Assembly: GCA_903907865.1 (NCBI GenBank)
Contig: CAIVPR010000077.1
Location: 1-64,000 of the forward strand
Length of the DNA: 64,000 nucleotides
Reading direction: 5' to 3'
From: an uncultured Acidobacteriia bacterium
GTDB taxonomy: Bacteria > Acidobacteriota > Terriglobia > Bryobacterales > Bryobacteraceae
The position numbers were made by a program, and so were the translations under genes. Shown here in pieces: positions 17,600-24,915 of this stretch; positions within the stretch are counted from its first letter, which is position 1; each line of letters opens with the position of its first letter. Under the pieces are notes generated by a model. The model searched no databases. It saw nothing but the letters and a program-made list of their open reading frames with translations, and had not been told where the DNA came from.

Positions 17600-18561
17600 C
17601 CCTCGCGCAATCGCAACAGGCGGCTACAGGCAATCAAGGCGGCACCGCAAAGAAACCATGTACCGGGCTCCGGGGCGCTGGAGGCCGGATTCCAGCCAAG
17701 CGTTTGCAGAACCGTGATTTCCGGGCCAACCCCGATGGGCACCGCTTGGTTGGGGCAACCGATGGCGTCTTGGATGTAGACTGTTGTCGCGGGACAGCCC
17801 GAATTGCCATATACCCAGTCATTGCGATCTGCGGTGGAGTTCCCTCCAGCGTTGTTGTCTTGGTTGAACTGGGCCACGTTGGTGGCACCGCCGTTGTACG
17901 AGAAGTACACGTTCGCGCTTGGGTTGGTGTTGACAGCGCGGGTGCCGTTGGCGCTGTACCGGTAGTAGTCCTCGGCCGCGAAGTTGGTGCTGCTGGCAAC
18001 GGAGGCGTTGTTGGCGAGGCCGGTGAGCGCGGAACCGATTCCCAACGCCTCGTCGAGTTCGTGCGAGGCAACGTCCATGAAGTCGTACCGGCCCGACTGC
18101 GCCACTCCGCCGTATTCGAAAATGTTACTGGCGCTGGAAAAGGTGAGCGTGCTGTCAACGGATGTCGCCGCAGAGAACCCCAGTGCGCGGGCTTCCGGGA
18201 AGGTCAGGGTTACCTTGCCCGAGCCGAGCGGATTTGTTGCAGGCAGGGTTGCCGCCGCCGCCACGAGGTAGAGGTTTTCGGGATGGGCATTCGCTTCGCT
18301 GATGACGCTGCTGCGCCACCCGGCGTACGAAATCGTGCCAACTGCAGTGGAGCTCTGAGCTAGGCCAGTCGTGCCGAATGTTACATCGATGTTCACGGTC
18401 ACATTGTTGGTGAACAGACCCTCGTAGGTGGAGATGACACTGTTAAAGGCAGCTTGGGCCGCTGCGGGAACAGTGGTGTCGTAGCTGGCGTTGATGATGA
18501 AGGAGGCTTGGGCCGGGACCGCGATGGAGGCCGCCATCAAGACTAGAATTGAGGTTCTCAC
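17596..18561 (-). CDS. PEP-CTERM sorted exported protein, metalloprotease-like
   Basis: The 321-residue protein has a signal peptide (about residues 1-19, ending PAQAS) and a PEP-CTERM tail: PEPGTW, a hydrophobic segment (FLCGAALIACSRLL) and RLREG. It would be processed by an exosortase encoded elsewhere. The middle resembles the NF038122-type metalloprotease family, but the zinc-binding motif reads SHELDEALGIGS. The second His of HExxH is Glu, so activity is uncertain. The sequence is rich in Asn, Ser and Ala, as expected for a surface or matrix protein. Confidence 0.85.
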   Translation of the reverse strand: MRTSILVLMAASIAVPAQASFIINASYDTTVPAAAQAAFNSVISTYEGLFTNNVTVNIDVTFGTTGLAQSSTAVGTISYAGWRSSVISEANAHPENLYLVAAAATLPATNPLGSGKVTLTFPEARALGFSAATSVDSTLTFSSASNIFEYGGVAQSGRYDFMDVASHELDEALGIGSALTGLANNASVASSTNFAAEDYYRYSANGTRAVNTNPSANVYFSYNGGATNVAQFNQDNNAGGNSTADRNDWVYGNSGCPATTVYIQDAIGCPNQAVPIGVGPEITVLQTLGWNPASSAPEPGTWFLCGAALIACSRLLRLREG

Positions 18562-18604
18562 GTGTTCTCCGAATGAATCTGGTGGCCTGGGGACGCCAAT
18601 TGTT

Positions 18605-19282
18605 TCAGCTTAGCAGTTCACGGACCCCTCCGGCGAGGATCGTTTCGATTCCCGTTGGAGTCCGTACTAGAAGGAATCCGTCCGCGTCCAGGCCATCGGT
18701 AATACCCCTAATGCGCCCGTCCACCTCCACGGCCTTGCCCAGCACATAACTGGAACGCTCCTCAAACAACCGCAGGATGGCCGGTTTTGTCTTATTCACA
18801 TACCGAAGGGACTCGGCGACAACCCGGTCGAGAACGGATTCAAGCGGAATTTCGCGACCGGTTTCGATACGGATGGAGGTCGCGATGGCCTGCAAGTCCT
18901 CAGGGAACGCGGTCTGGTTCAGGTTGAGGCCAATTCCGGCAATGAGCGCTCCGCCGGAGTTCTGGACGAGGATGCCCGCCAGCTTGCGATGGTTCAACAT
19001 GACGTCGTTAGGCCAGCGTATGTCGGCGGAGACGAGGTCCGAAACGGCCTCCTGCACTGCCAAGCCGAGGGCGAGCGTGACTTCGGGGCCTCGTGCGGGG
19101 ATACGCAGGACCATCGACATGTAGAGGCCGCCGTCGGGGGCGGAATGCCAAGTGTGGCCGTGGCGGCCGATCCCCTGGGTTTGTCTTGCCGCGACCACTA
19201 CGCTGCCGTGCGGAGCACCCCGCGCGGCGAGCTCCGCCGCGTCCTTCATCGTAGACGTGGTGGTTTCGAGTCGGACAATCAC
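18605..19282 (-). CDS. birA: Biotin-[acetyl-CoA-carboxylase] ligase
   Basis: The 225-residue enzyme activates biotin as biotinyl-AMP and attaches it to the carboxyl carrier protein of acetyl-CoA carboxylase. Visible motifs are TTSTMKDAAELA, QGIGRHGHTW (the adenylate-binding loop, usually GRGRxGRxW), IRWPNDVMLNHRKLAGIL and GIGLNLNQ. It lacks the N-terminal DNA-binding domain of E. coli BirA, so it is a monofunctional, non-regulatory form. The start is a GTG at 19282 that overlaps the nadC stop (GTGA), a pairing of nadC and birA seen in many bacteria. Confidence 0.92.
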   Translation of the reverse strand: MIVRLETTTSTMKDAAELAARGAPHGSVVVAARQTQGIGRHGHTWHSAPDGGLYMSMVLRIPARGPEVTLALGLAVQEAVSDLVSADIRWPNDVMLNHRKLAGILVQNSGGALIAGIGLNLNQTAFPEDLQAIATSIRIETGREIPLESVLDRVVAESLRYVNKTKPAILRLFEERSSYVLGKAVEVDGRIRGITDGLDADGFLLVRTPTGIETILAGGVRELLS

Positions 19283-20121
19283 AGCTTCATTTGCCCGAAA
19301 GCTTCCAGCCGGAAACTGATGTCCACAGCCGGAGCCGAGTGGGTGATCGCTCCGACCGAGACGAAGTCGGCACCGGCCTCGGCATAATCGCGGGCGCTGT
19401 CCAAGGTGATCCCGCCGGAAAGCTCCACCTTGGCGCGTCCGTTGACGATGTGGATCCACTCGCCCGCCTGCTGGGGAGACAGGTTATCGAGCAAGAGATG
19501 CGTCGCACCGTAGGCCAGAGCCTCGTGCAGCTCGTCCAACTCGCGGACCTCGATTTCCACCGGCAGGCCGCAGCCGCGCGCCGCCTCGAGGGCCTGGCGC
19601 ACCCCGCCCGCCGCCGCAATGTGGTTGTTCTTGATCAGGACGGCGTCGTAGAGTCCGATCCGGTGGTTAACGACGCCACCCGCGCGCGCCGCGTCCTTTT
19701 CCAGGCGCCGCATGCCTGGAGTTGTCTTGCGGGTGTCGAGCACCTTGCATTTCGTGCCTTCCACCAGTTCGGCGTATTGGCGGGCGACCGTGGCGACGCC
19801 GGACAGGCGCTGGAGAAAATTCAAAGCCACGCGTTCACATTCGAGCAAGGTGCGGGCCCAGCCGACGACTTCGGCAAAACGCTCGCCCTCCTCGATGTAG
19901 TCGCCATCCTCTCGCAGCAGTTCGAGGTGGTCGACACCGCCGCGCGCATCGTAGACGGCACGGAGGACGTCCGTTCCGGCGAGGACGAGGGGCTGGCGGG
20001 CGAGGAAGTACCCACGGGCACGCGTGTCCTCGGAGACGCAGGCGGCGGTGGTGACGTCGCCTGTGCCGATGTCCTCGGCGAGGGCGAGTTGGATCAGTTG
20101 TTGGGAGTCGGGATGGAGCAT
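19279..20121 (-). CDS. nadC: Nicotinate-nucleotide pyrophosphorylase (carboxylating)
   Basis: The 280-residue enzyme converts quinolinate and PRPP to nicotinate mononucleotide in NAD synthesis. Signature segments are LAEDIGTGDVTT, LNFLQRLSGVAT, DTRKTTPGMRRLEK, HRIGLYDAVLIKNNH and VELSGGI, which include the PRPP- and quinolinate-binding residues. Length and motif order fit the family. The start at 20121 gives the canonical N-terminus MLHPDSQQLIQLALAEDIG. The gene overlaps birA by four bases downstream. Confidence 0.95.
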   Translation of the reverse strand: MLHPDSQQLIQLALAEDIGTGDVTTAACVSEDTRARGYFLARQPLVLAGTDVLRAVYDARGGVDHLELLREDGDYIEEGERFAEVVGWARTLLECERVALNFLQRLSGVATVARQYAELVEGTKCKVLDTRKTTPGMRRLEKDAARAGGVVNHRIGLYDAVLIKNNHIAAAGGVRQALEAARGCGLPVEIEVRELDELHEALAYGATHLLLDNLSPQQAGEWIHIVNGRAKVELSGGITLDSARDYAEAGADFVSVGAITHSAPAVDISFRLEAFGQMKL

Positions 20122-20146
20122 GGCGGTCGAGACTGATTTGTCGATC

Positions 20147-20641
20147 CTACACCCTCTCACGGAACAGTAGGGAGTACAGGTAGGGCTGGGCGATGGACTC
20201 TTCGCGGACTTCCATCCATGCGGCGAATGCTTGGCGTGCTTGTTCGACGGCGTTCGACGCTTCCGCAGGTTCGAATTCCTCTCCCACATCGTAGTCCGCC
20301 TTGTGGCGTGCATCCTGCAATTCAACAAAGGCCCGCGCAACTCTCGACAACGAGGCGCGGTGCGGATGATCGGATTCGGGCACGGCGGTCCGCTGGGGAG
20401 AGCCCAACTCCCTCAAGAGCGTGCTTGAGGCCTCCTTCATTCGACGATGGTCAAACGCACGCGCCAATCGGTCATGCAGATCCGGCTGGCGCCAATTCAA
20501 GACGGCATCACGAATCAAGAGGTGAAACAATCCGTAGTACGCGGACGAGACTGCCCGTCGGATATTGGCCTGGGTCGGCGGAGTATCGCGCAGGAGATGC
20601 TCCGCCTGCTCAATCAGTTGCTCGGGCAGATCTGGAATCAC
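20147..20641 (-). CDS. HEPN-superfamily protein
   Basis: The 164-residue helical protein has two HEPN hallmarks: the helix RRAVSSAYYGLFHLLIRDAV and the later ARHKADYDVG, matching the R-x-x-ADYD pattern of one HEPN branch. HEPN proteins are often ribonuclease toxins or partners in defence and toxin-antitoxin systems. The gene lies 12 bases after a 92-residue gene and ends 26 bases before nadC. No nucleotidyltransferase is present, so a classical MNT-HEPN pair is not supported. RNase activity is unproven, because the usual Rx4-6H motif is not clear. Confidence 0.65.
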   Translation of the reverse strand: MIPDLPEQLIEQAEHLLRDTPPTQANIRRAVSSAYYGLFHLLIRDAVLNWRQPDLHDRLARAFDHRRMKEASSTLLRELGSPQRTAVPESDHPHRASLSRVARAFVELQDARHKADYDVGEEFEPAEASNAVEQARQAFAAWMEVREESIAQPYLYSLLFRERV

Positions 20642-20653
20642 AGGACATCCTAG

Positions 20654-20932
20654 CTAGGTTGCGAATCTCACGTATGTGTGCAAGCCAATATCATCTGTGT
20701 AGGCGAGACCCTGCGGGTTTTCCCGGATCTGTTGGCCCAGCTTTACGACCTCGGGTATCGGAACGTCCTTGCCGGGCAGCACCACATTGACGTAAACACA
20801 CGGATCGTCGCTCCAGTCGCGGCCAATCCGGTAGTCAATCCGCTTCACGAGCGGATTGTCCGCATACGCCGCGCGCAGACGGTTGATCCGATCCTCGACT
20901 TCCTGCTTGACCGCCAACTCATTGAAGAACAT
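20654..20932 (-). CDS. Small conserved protein, partner of the HEPN gene
   Basis: The 92-residue product has an N-terminal helix (NELAVKQEVEDRINRLRAAY) followed by a beta-rich part (VKRIDYRIGRDWSDDPCVYV and GLAYTDDIGLHTYVRFAT). I do not recognise the family. The gene is 12 bases upstream of the HEPN gene and 24 bases downstream of the kinase that ends the biosynthetic operon, so all may be one transcript. A regulatory or antitoxin-like role is possible but only inferred from position. Confidence 0.6.
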   Translation of the reverse strand: MFFNELAVKQEVEDRINRLRAAYADNPLVKRIDYRIGRDWSDDPCVYVNVVLPGKDVPIPEVVKLGQQIRENPQGLAYTDDIGLHTYVRFAT

Positions 20933-20956
20933 CTGTACAGGTGCCTCATTTCCAGC

Positions 20957-21910
20957 TTAACGCGGAACCGTCGTCGTTGAAATCGCGGGCAAGACATCGA
21001 CGCCAGCCGCTGCCGTTGCCATGGGTGAGGTTAGAGAATGGACGACGAAGACATTCTCGCGAAGTTTGGACATCTGGGCCCGGGCATCTTCAATCCGATC
21101 CCCGCAACCGGCCTCGTCGGGAAACAGCAACCCGAGGACGGATCCACTGTGTGCCACGGCCACACCCAAGGCCCGGGTCCGCTGGCCGATCTCAACAAGC
21201 GAATCCAGATCGCGCTTGGGATTCCGTTTCTGGTTCAAGATCGCACTGCGGGTGCTGATCCGCCCCACTTCCTCCAGATCATTCTGAAGAATGGCGGTTT
21301 CGATCGCCGGCAACAGCTCCGCATACTCGGCGCACTCGGCATCACAAAACCCCCGGTTGCGGCGGTTGTATTCGATGGTGTCGACCTTGCCTCCTTCATC
21401 AATGGCGACCACGGCCAGCCGGTCGGGCGACCCCAGACGCCGCCGCAATTCGACGCGGCGGTGGAAGAAGCTGACGAACTCGGAATACATGACGCCATCG
21501 GTCGGCTCGATGCTGCGAAGCAGGGCGTGCATAAGTTCGGACGGGACAACGCAGCCGGTAGCGGCTTCGAAGGCACGGGCGGCGGCGACGAGATCGGCGG
21601 AAGAACTCGACATTCCTTTACCTTCCGGCAATTCGCTTTCAATGTGGAGGTGGCCGCCGCACGACACACCGAAATGATCGGCGAGCAGTCGCACAAGGGC
21701 GAGCGATTTCAGCTTGTGCACGGGCGTCACGGTGAAGCGCTCGACCGAGGGGTCGGGAATGAGCGTCACCCGCGAAAAGTTCTGGATGGGCAGCGTGACG
21801 AGGAAATGCGCATCCTCGTTGGCCAAGGCACCTTGCAGCAACTCTCCGAAGCTGCCATGCGCCACGCCAATACCCACTTGCGGTTTTCCGACTACGTGGC
21901 GGTTCTTCAA
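20957..21910 (-). CDS. GHMP kinase related to L-threonine kinase (PduX-like)
   Basis: About 317 residues. GHMP kinase motifs are present: an N-terminal GVAHGSFGELLQG, as in PduX-type kinases (G-x-x-GELxQG), the ATP-binding LPEGKGMSSSSADLVAAARA, and a C-terminal VAHSGSVLGLLF. PduX phosphorylates L-threonine in cobalamin synthesis, but no cobamide gene lies here. Its neighbour is a cysteine-synthase-like PLP enzyme, so it probably phosphorylates a hydroxy-amino acid to make a phosphate leaving group. A TTG at 21910 overlaps the PLP stop codon as TTGA, matching the ATGA overlaps elsewhere in the operon. ATG 21973 or 21982 would extend the N-terminus. Confidence 0.82.
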   Translation of the reverse strand: MKNRHVVGKPQVGIGVAHGSFGELLQGALANEDAHFLVTLPIQNFSRVTLIPDPSVERFTVTPVHKLKSLALVRLLADHFGVSCGGHLHIESELPEGKGMSSSSADLVAAARAFEAATGCVVPSELMHALLRSIEPTDGVMYSEFVSFFHRRVELRRRLGSPDRLAVVAIDEGGKVDTIEYNRRNRGFCDAECAEYAELLPAIETAILQNDLEEVGRISTRSAILNQKRNPKRDLDSLVEIGQRTRALGVAVAHSGSVLGLLFPDEAGCGDRIEDARAQMSKLRENVFVVHSLTSPMATAAAGVDVLPAISTTTVPR

Positions 21911-23025
21911 GGGCCTGTACTCCGTGACACCGGACCGTGGCCGAGAACTTCCGGGTATGTGCGGCGGGCCCATGGGAACCATGCCCAGTCGGCCCCGACT
22001 TCAGTTGGGCTGTTGACCAAGACCGGCTCCGTCCAAGTACGGCTGAGTTCGTCCGCACGTGGAGTGAGCCACTCCGAGTTGTATACAGCTTTCATGTAAC
22101 GTAAGCCGTTGTCGGGCAGGATGGTGAGGACGCGCTTGCCGGGATTGGTCTTGGCGATCCATTCGGCGATGCTGTAGGCGGCACCCGAAGTGGGTCCCAG
22201 AAGCAGGCCGGATTCGCGGTGAATCTGGTGAATTGTGCGGATCATTTGCGCGACCGGGACCCAATGCACTTCGTCGCAGAGGGCGTGGTCCACGTTGGGG
22301 ATAACGATGTCGGAGCCCATGCCGAGCAGCGGCTCGTAACACTCCCGGCACAGGGGCGTGGCGTCGCCGGAGGTTGGACCGAAGAGCACGGACAGGTTGT
22401 GGTCGACTGCAATGACCTTGAGATGCGGATTCGTCTTGCGCAAGACGCGGGCGAAACCAGAGATGGATCCGCCGCTGCCGACGGAGGCAACCAGAAAATC
22501 AACGCTGCCGAGCGCTTGGGCCACGCCAGCCGCAACTTCCGCGTAGGCGGCCGGATGCTCCGGGTTGTCGTATTGGCGGGGCCAGAAGGTGCCGGGGGTG
22601 GTCGCCATGACCTCGCTCAAGCGGTCGAGGCGCTTCTGCTGGATGCCGCCCATATAGCCTTTGCCACTGAAAATCTTCTCAATGCCCGCTCCTAGGTGGC
22701 GAAGGCGCCATTCCAGCGATTCCTCCAGTTGGCCGGTAACGAGGGAAAGACGCAGTCCGAGATTCGCGCACACAATCGCGAGGCCCAAGGCGAAGGTGCC
22801 TGAGCTGCTTTCTACAACCAGGCCCCCTGGCGCGAGCGCCCCCGACTCCAGCGCGCGCTGGAGGATGTGGCGCGCCGGCACGATCTTCATCAGATCGAAC
22901 TGGAGTGCATAGATGTCGGGGCGCATCTGCAAAAGTGCCGGCGCACATAGCTTGTCGAGTGCCGAGGACACGTCCATTCTTTCCGTCCCGGGGGTACTGT
23001 TTGCGATTTCGATGGGTGGTGTCAT
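21907..23025 (-). CDS. Fold-type II PLP enzyme, cysteine-synthase family
   Basis: The 372-residue protein has the cysteine synthase/SbnA layout: the probable PLP lysine in QFDLMKIVPARHIL, the substrate loop ESSSGTFALGLAI (normally SSGNTG), the phosphate-binding GSGGSISGF and a late GPTSGAAYSIAEW. The changed loop argues against O-acetylserine sulfhydrylase and for another beta-replacement or elimination. SbnA-type enzymes use O-phosphoserine, which fits the GHMP kinase encoded next to it. The gene overlaps the halogenase-like gene upstream by ATGA. The product of the reaction is unknown. Confidence 0.85.
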   Translation of the reverse strand: MTPPIEIANSTPGTERMDVSSALDKLCAPALLQMRPDIYALQFDLMKIVPARHILQRALESGALAPGGLVVESSSGTFALGLAIVCANLGLRLSLVTGQLEESLEWRLRHLGAGIEKIFSGKGYMGGIQQKRLDRLSEVMATTPGTFWPRQYDNPEHPAAYAEVAAGVAQALGSVDFLVASVGSGGSISGFARVLRKTNPHLKVIAVDHNLSVLFGPTSGDATPLCRECYEPLLGMGSDIVIPNVDHALCDEVHWVPVAQMIRTIHQIHRESGLLLGPTSGAAYSIAEWIAKTNPGKRVLTILPDNGLRYMKAVYNSEWLTPRADELSRTWTEPVLVNSPTEVGADWAWFPWARRTYPEVLGHGPVSRSTGP

Positions 23026-24641
23026 GCTCTCCCGCCTACGGCAAATGCAAGCTGGCGGCTTTCCGGTGCAACATATGTCTCGATCATCGGGATCAAGCGC
23101 TCGGTGCCGGAGTCAACGGAATCGCTCTCGACCCCGAGAAACCGACATAGCGCCGGCGCGAATTCATGGGCCATGAAGTCGATATTGGCGGCCGTGGCCT
23201 CAACCGTTCGCGGCGTCGTTACGGTGGCCCGGAGAGCCGTGACGCTCGAAACGCCGCCGAACCCGAAGAATCCACTTTTGCAAGTCCGTTCCCGATCCAA
23301 CTTGTCGGCCACGCGGAAGGCGCTCTGCGCGCGTTGGTTGGCCAAGCCCAGCCGGTCCACGAGATCGTGCAACTTCGGGAGGTTGGCCTCGTCGTCCAGG
23401 AAATTCTGAATGGACAACTGCGAGAAGAAGGCCCAGTAACAGGCGATGTCCCACATCAGCTTGACCATGGCGACACGGTCATCGCCGAAGACCCCGTACG
23501 TTCCGTGAAACAGGCCGAGCATCACGTCCACGACCTTCAAGTACAGGGAATTGTAGGAGTCAACGATTGCCGGCGTGAGAGTTCCGGCCCTATCCAACTC
23601 GATCATGCGAATCGTGGCGCGGTTGCCGTGGGCAATCAGGTCGGTACCCATGCTGTACAAGGGATCGGTGAAGGCCGCCGATTCGCCAATGCAGGTCCAG
23701 CGATCCGCGGAGTAAGCCCGGTGGGTTGTGTGGGCGTAGTTCTTCAACGCTAAAAAGTCGAGCGGTGCATCCTGCCGAATGGCATTGTGGAGGCTCGGTT
23801 CTTGCTCCCGGAGCCAGGCCATCGACTTTTCGTAGGTATTCCGAGCACTGATCGGATGGATGGCCTCGTCGGCCGCAATTCCAATGCTGGTCATCCCGGA
23901 GCACAGCGGGATCACCCATACGAAGTAACCGGGTCCCATGAGGTGGTTGGTGGAGTTCCGCCGTTTGGCGAAAACGCGGTCATGCCATTCGCCGTTTTCC
24001 CGCGGTGCCATTTCGGAAACATCGAAGTTCCGCTGGATGCGCCACCACGTCGAGCTGGCGTTGTGCGGGGCGGGCTTGCAGAGGCCGAGCTTGGATTGAA
24101 GAAAGCGGCGGCGTCCGGTGGCATCCACCACCCACCGGCAGGTTGCAGTTTCTTCGTGCTTGTCGTCAAGGAAGGCGAACGATACAGTGTGATCCTGCTC
24201 GCCAAACTGGACATCGCGGACGCTGACGCCTTCTTGAACATGCACACCGCGCTCGCGACAGAAGCGGCGTAGATCGTTTTCGAGTATGCCTCGATCCAGC
24301 TGAAACGAGCTGTTACGAGCGAACACCACATCGCCAACCTCGAATCGCTTGTCAAAGCCTTGCTGACGGTAGCCCGCGCCGAAAAACCTTAGTCCGAGTT
24401 TCCGCACGTGCGTGGACTCGATATAGGCCTTGAGTCCGGCGAGTTCACGAAATAGCCAAGTACCACCCTCGGTCAACGATTCGCCGACCTTGTGTGTTCC
24501 GTCGGGCAGCGGCCCGGCTTGTTTCTCAAGCACGCAGACGGAGACGTCGGGCAGCTTGCTCTTGAGTTGCATTGCGAACGTCAAGCCCGCAAGTCCGCCG
24601 CCGCAGACCACAACGTCGTAGTGGTTGGTGTGTAGTGGCAT
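23022..24641 (-). CDS. Flavin-dependent halogenase-like monooxygenase
   Basis: The 539-residue FAD protein has the dinucleotide motif VVVCGGGLAGLTFAMQL, then THKVGESL, which includes the lysine (KxGES/T) used in flavin halogenases, and SAAFTDPLYSMGTDL near residue 310. The diagnostic W-x-W-x-I-P appears as GYFVWVIPL, so the first Trp is Phe. It may halogenate a carrier-bound substrate, or may instead act as a hydroxylase. The nearby ligase and carrier protein fit the pyrrolyl-carrier type of halogenase context. No partner flavin reductase was seen in the window. Confidence 0.8.
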   Translation of the reverse strand: MPLHTNHYDVVVCGGGLAGLTFAMQLKSKLPDVSVCVLEKQAGPLPDGTHKVGESLTEGGTWLFRELAGLKAYIESTHVRKLGLRFFGAGYRQQGFDKRFEVGDVVFARNSSFQLDRGILENDLRRFCRERGVHVQEGVSVRDVQFGEQDHTVSFAFLDDKHEETATCRWVVDATGRRRFLQSKLGLCKPAPHNASSTWWRIQRNFDVSEMAPRENGEWHDRVFAKRRNSTNHLMGPGYFVWVIPLCSGMTSIGIAADEAIHPISARNTYEKSMAWLREQEPSLHNAIRQDAPLDFLALKNYAHTTHRAYSADRWTCIGESAAFTDPLYSMGTDLIAHGNRATIRMIELDRAGTLTPAIVDSYNSLYLKVVDVMLGLFHGTYGVFGDDRVAMVKLMWDIACYWAFFSQLSIQNFLDDEANLPKLHDLVDRLGLANQRAQSAFRVADKLDRERTCKSGFFGFGGVSSVTALRATVTTPRTVEATAANIDFMAHEFAPALCRFLGVESDSVDSGTERLIPMIETYVAPESRQLAFAVGGRA

Positions 24642-24652
24642 GCTTTCGAACC

Positions 24653-24904
24653 TTACTGGCCCCCGGTCTGGCTGCGCACGAATGCGGCTAGCGCGTTGAT
24701 GCTACGGAAGTTTCTCGGAACGATGTCGTTCGACCCGAACTGGATGCTGTACTGCCGCTCCAGAAGAACAATCAGACCCACCATCAGGCGCGAGTCGATG
24801 GTGCCTGAGTCTATCAGATCGTAGTCATTGGTCAAGTCCTTCGGTGCTCCGTCCGGGAACCGTTCGGCTGCGAGGTAGTTGAGGATTTCGTCTTCAATGC
24901 TCAT
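24653..24904 (-). CDS. Acyl/peptidyl carrier protein
   Basis: The protein of about 83 residues begins MSIEDEILNYLAAERFPDG. The phosphopantetheine site is DSGTIDSRLMVGLIVLLE, with the Asp-Ser pair expected for attachment, although L normally follows DS. The gene follows the adenylating ligase directly (ligase stop at 24916), an arrangement typical of stand-alone ligase/carrier pairs that load an amino or carboxylic acid. A TTG at 24919 overlapping the ligase stop would add five residues. ATG 24904 is chosen. Confidence 0.85.
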   Translation of the reverse strand: MSIEDEILNYLAAERFPDGAPKDLTNDYDLIDSGTIDSRLMVGLIVLLERQYSIQFGSNDIVPRNFRSINALAAFVRSQTGGQ

Positions 24905-24915
24905 ACTGGTTGTAA

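Noticed and set aside
20957-21910. Cobalamin-pathway threonine kinase (PduX) call
   Set aside because: The motif fits, but no cobamide gene is nearby and the neighbours point to a different role, so only the family is reported.
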